From contig JAKFXM010000105.1 in assembly GCA_021731385.1 (NCBI GenBank), positions 1 through 5,988 on the forward strand: DNA of 5,988 nt, in the 5' to 3' direction. Below, piece by piece: positions 4,877-5,988 of the stretch (its first letter is position 1; every line of letters begins with the position of its first letter). Made by a program: the position numbers and the translations under genes. The DNA comes from Methanobacteriota archaeon. Lineage in GTDB: Archaea; Altiarchaeota; Altiarchaeia; IMC4; QMZM01. Below the pieces are notes generated by a model, which did not search any database, was not told where the DNA came from, and saw only the letters and a program-made list of their open reading frames with translations.

Positions 4877-4942
4877 ACGAGTTCCAGAATTTTCTTGTGG
4901 TCAAAAGGAATTCGTAGCTATGAATCTCCTATGGAAATTCAT
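4877..4942. repeat. Cloverleaf palindromic element, AT-rich AGCT family, partial or diverged copy
   Basis: ACGAGTTCC (4877-4885) pairs with GGAATTCGT (4907-4915), with one G-T pair, around a 21-base loop. AGCT (4916-4919) is the linker. The second hairpin (4920-4942) pairs ATGAAT with ATTCAT and TCC with GGA around TAT. Bases 4909-4927 match 1565-1583 exactly. The second hairpin core (4922-4940) matches hairpin A of the 1535-1615 element (1551-1569) at 18 of 19 positions. No outer arms are evident. Confidence 0.75.
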
Positions 4943-5037
4943 ATGTCATTCGTGCCTGTTTCCTGAAGTTCTATTGTTGTCCTGTGTGGTATTGTGTTCC
5001 GGGTCCACTATATTTATCACCAAATGTATTATAATAG

Positions 5038-5046
5038 TATATAAAA
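5038..5046 (+). promoter_or_regulatory. TATA box of tbp
   Basis: TATATAAAA is a near-ideal archaeal TATA box, centred 30 bases upstream of the tbp ATG at 5072. Transcription should start within a few bases of the ATG, so the message is leaderless or nearly so. No Shine-Dalgarno-like sequence is present in the short gap. TBP might bind its own box here. Confidence 0.65.
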
Positions 5047-5071
5047 CAAATAATTTGAGTTATTCTTAAAA

Positions 5072-5611
5072 ATGAAAGCCAAAATTGAGAATATTGTGTC
5101 CTCTATAACTCTTGGACAGGATATAGACCTGAAATACTTTGCGAAATCCGTAAGCGGCATCAGCAAGCCACCCCGATTTCCGGGCGTTATATACCGGATA
5201 GAGAAACCACGGCTTGCAATGCTTATTTTCCGCACAGGCAAGGTTATCTGCAGCGGGGCCCGCTCCAGAAACGAGATCAATATGGCTGTTGAACAATTGC
5301 TGAAGAAATTCAAGGAGGCAAAAATAAAGATAAAGGCGAAGCCGAAGATAGAGGTTCAGAACATAGTTGCATCATCTTCATTGAATTTCAGGGTTAATCT
5401 TGATGTTCTTGCAACGGAATGCGAAAACACAGAATACGAGCCAGAGCAGTTCCCGGGGCTGATATTCCGCCTTGACGAGCCAAAGACGGTAATGCTCATA
5501 TTCCGCTCAGGGAAGATGATTATAACTGGTGCAAAAACACCCAAGGATGCGGACCTTGCAGCAGAAAGGACAAGGAGGATTGTAAAGGGTTTTAATGCGA
5601 CGATTACATAG
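5072..5611 (+). CDS. tbp: TATA-box-binding protein (TBP)
   Basis: This 179-residue general transcription factor binds the TATA box in the minor groove, bends it and recruits TFB and RNA polymerase. It is the classic two-repeat saddle. Repeat 1 runs from about residue 5 (IENIVSSITLG) to 83, repeat 2 from about 93 (IEVQNIVASSSL) to 172. The four DNA-kinking phenylalanines are in place: F36 (FPGV), F53 (LIFRTGK), F127 (FPGL) and F144 (LIFRSGK). Length is normal for an archaeal TBP. Repeat 2 has the canonical EYEPEQFPG, whereas repeat 1 reads ISKPPRFPG, so the first half is the more diverged. There is no acidic C-terminal tail. A clear TATA box precedes it. It converges with dph6, with only one base between the stop codons. 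Confidence 0.97.
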   Translation: MKAKIENIVSSITLGQDIDLKYFAKSVSGISKPPRFPGVIYRIEKPRLAMLIFRTGKVICSGARSRNEINMAVEQLLKKFKEAKIKIKAKPKIEVQNIVASSSLNFRVNLDVLATECENTEYEPEQFPGLIFRLDEPKTVMLIFRSGKMIITGAKTPKDADLAAERTRRIVKGFNATIT

Positions 5612-5612
5612 T

Positions 5613-5988
5613 TCAGTTTTTGCCCGTCAATTCAACCCCTTCAATTATAAATTCCCCCCTGACACCATCCCATTCTTTTTTACTTTTTAGGATCTCAATC
5701 CTCTTTTTGAATATTGGCCCATTGACAACGAATGTTTCATATTCCCCGCCTTCCCCGCCGATGTCTATACCGAATTTCCTGTTAAGTTTTTTCAATTCCT
5801 CCAGTGCATCTAAATCCAATTTCCTGCCGAGCCACGATTCATCAAAGCCATCGGCATAAACCCCAACGATTAAAATTTCGAATCCTGCATCAATCGCCTC
5901 TCTTATCAGATCCTCATGACTGTGCTGCCAGTATGGGGCAAATACCTCAAGATTCAGTTCTTTGCAGATTTTTGAAATGATGTTATAT
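5613..5988 (-). CDS. dph6: Diphthine--ammonia ligase Dph6 (ATP-binding domain family), C-terminal part
   Basis: The frame stays open to the right edge of the window, so the N-terminus, including the expected ATP-binding PP-loop, lies outside. The visible 124 residues read YNIISKICKELNLEVFAPYW, then REAIDAGFEILIVGVYADGFDESWLGRKLD, then FGIDIGGEGGEYETFVVNGPIFKKRIEI. The combination of a DESWLGR segment and GEGGE(Y/F)ETFV(V/L)(N/D)GP(I/L)F is the hallmark of the Dph6 / MJ0570-type family. These enzymes amidate diphthine on elongation factor 2 in the last step of diphthamide synthesis, using ATP and ammonia. A TTG at 5819 is only an internal codon, not the start. The gene ends one base from the tbp stop. 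Confidence 0.92.
   Translation of the reverse strand, partial: YNIISKICKELNLEVFAPYWQHSHEDLIREAIDAGFEILIVGVYADGFDESWLGRKLDLDALEELKKLNRKFGIDIGGEGGEYETFVVNGPIFKKRIEILKSKKEWDGVRGEFIIEGVELTGKN

Larger units (their letters stand above)
4860..5071. other. Intergenic region between the toxin gene and tbp
   Basis: These 212 bases hold the partial AGCT-family palindromic element (4877-4942) and, at the far end, the tbp promoter. Between about 4943 and 5020 I see only a G+T-rich stretch with no convincing gene, repeat or RNA. Confidence 0.6.

Noticed and set aside
61..4942. CRISPR array
   Set aside because: The repeats are few, of two sequence families, irregularly spaced and partly inside genes, with no uniform spacers and no cas genes.
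4943..5010. Possible remnant coding sequence on the minus strand (a short reading with ...IPHRTTIELQETGT...)
   Set aside because: Only about 20 codons, with no start, no identifiable family and an equally open alternative frame. Not enough to call a pseudogene.

Overview
The window looks archaeal. It carries a TATA-binding protein gene with the usual two-fold repeat, the C-terminal part of a Dph6-type diphthine--ammonia ligase, and an archaeal CPSF2-type beta-CASP nuclease. AT-rich TATA-like boxes sit about 23-30 bases upstream of most first genes, which implies leaderless or nearly leaderless mRNAs. The DNA is AT-rich and arginine is often encoded by AGA/AGG. I cannot name the lineage from this alone.

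Layout from left to right. A DNA methyltransferase with an SPPY motif lies on the minus strand (11-1306). It is followed by a gene-free stretch packed with inverted repeats (1307-1624) and a corrinoid adenosyltransferase on the minus strand (1625-2167). Diverging from that is a two-gene plus-strand operon: a 73-residue helical protein of unknown function (2200-2421) and the aCPSF2-like ribonuclease (2424-3671). The ribonuclease abuts, tail to tail, a dCTP deaminase/dUTPase-family gene on the minus strand (3672-4214). That gene shares a short divergent promoter region with a two-gene toxin-antitoxin-like operon (4249-4859): a small protein with a possible winged-helix fold and a RelE/ParE-like toxin. 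A second repeat-bearing intergenic region (4860-5071) leads to the TBP gene (5072-5611), which converges with the partial dph6 at the right edge.

The most unusual content is a set of small cloverleaf-like palindromic repeats, about 54-81 bp. Each full copy has an outer inverted repeat enclosing one hairpin, a perfect palindromic linker and a second hairpin. Two copies (61-114 and 1411-1467) form a GC-rich family with a GACAYRTGTC linker. Three (1535-1615, 3973-4030 and the partial 4877-4942) form an AT-rich family centred on AGCT. Paired changes between copies preserve the pairing. Two copies lie inside open reading frames, near the C-terminus of the methyltransferase and in the middle of the dUTPase. 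There they appear to add about 18-20 in-frame residues at places where the protein reads naturally without them. This resembles the Rickettsia palindromic elements found inside genes, but in an archaeal setting.

The genes otherwise look like a mix of housekeeping functions (transcription initiation, RNA processing, diphthamide synthesis, cobalamin activation, dUTP removal) and accessory ones (a solitary methyltransferase and a toxin-antitoxin pair). Apart from the two operons, I see no sign that the genes form one pathway.
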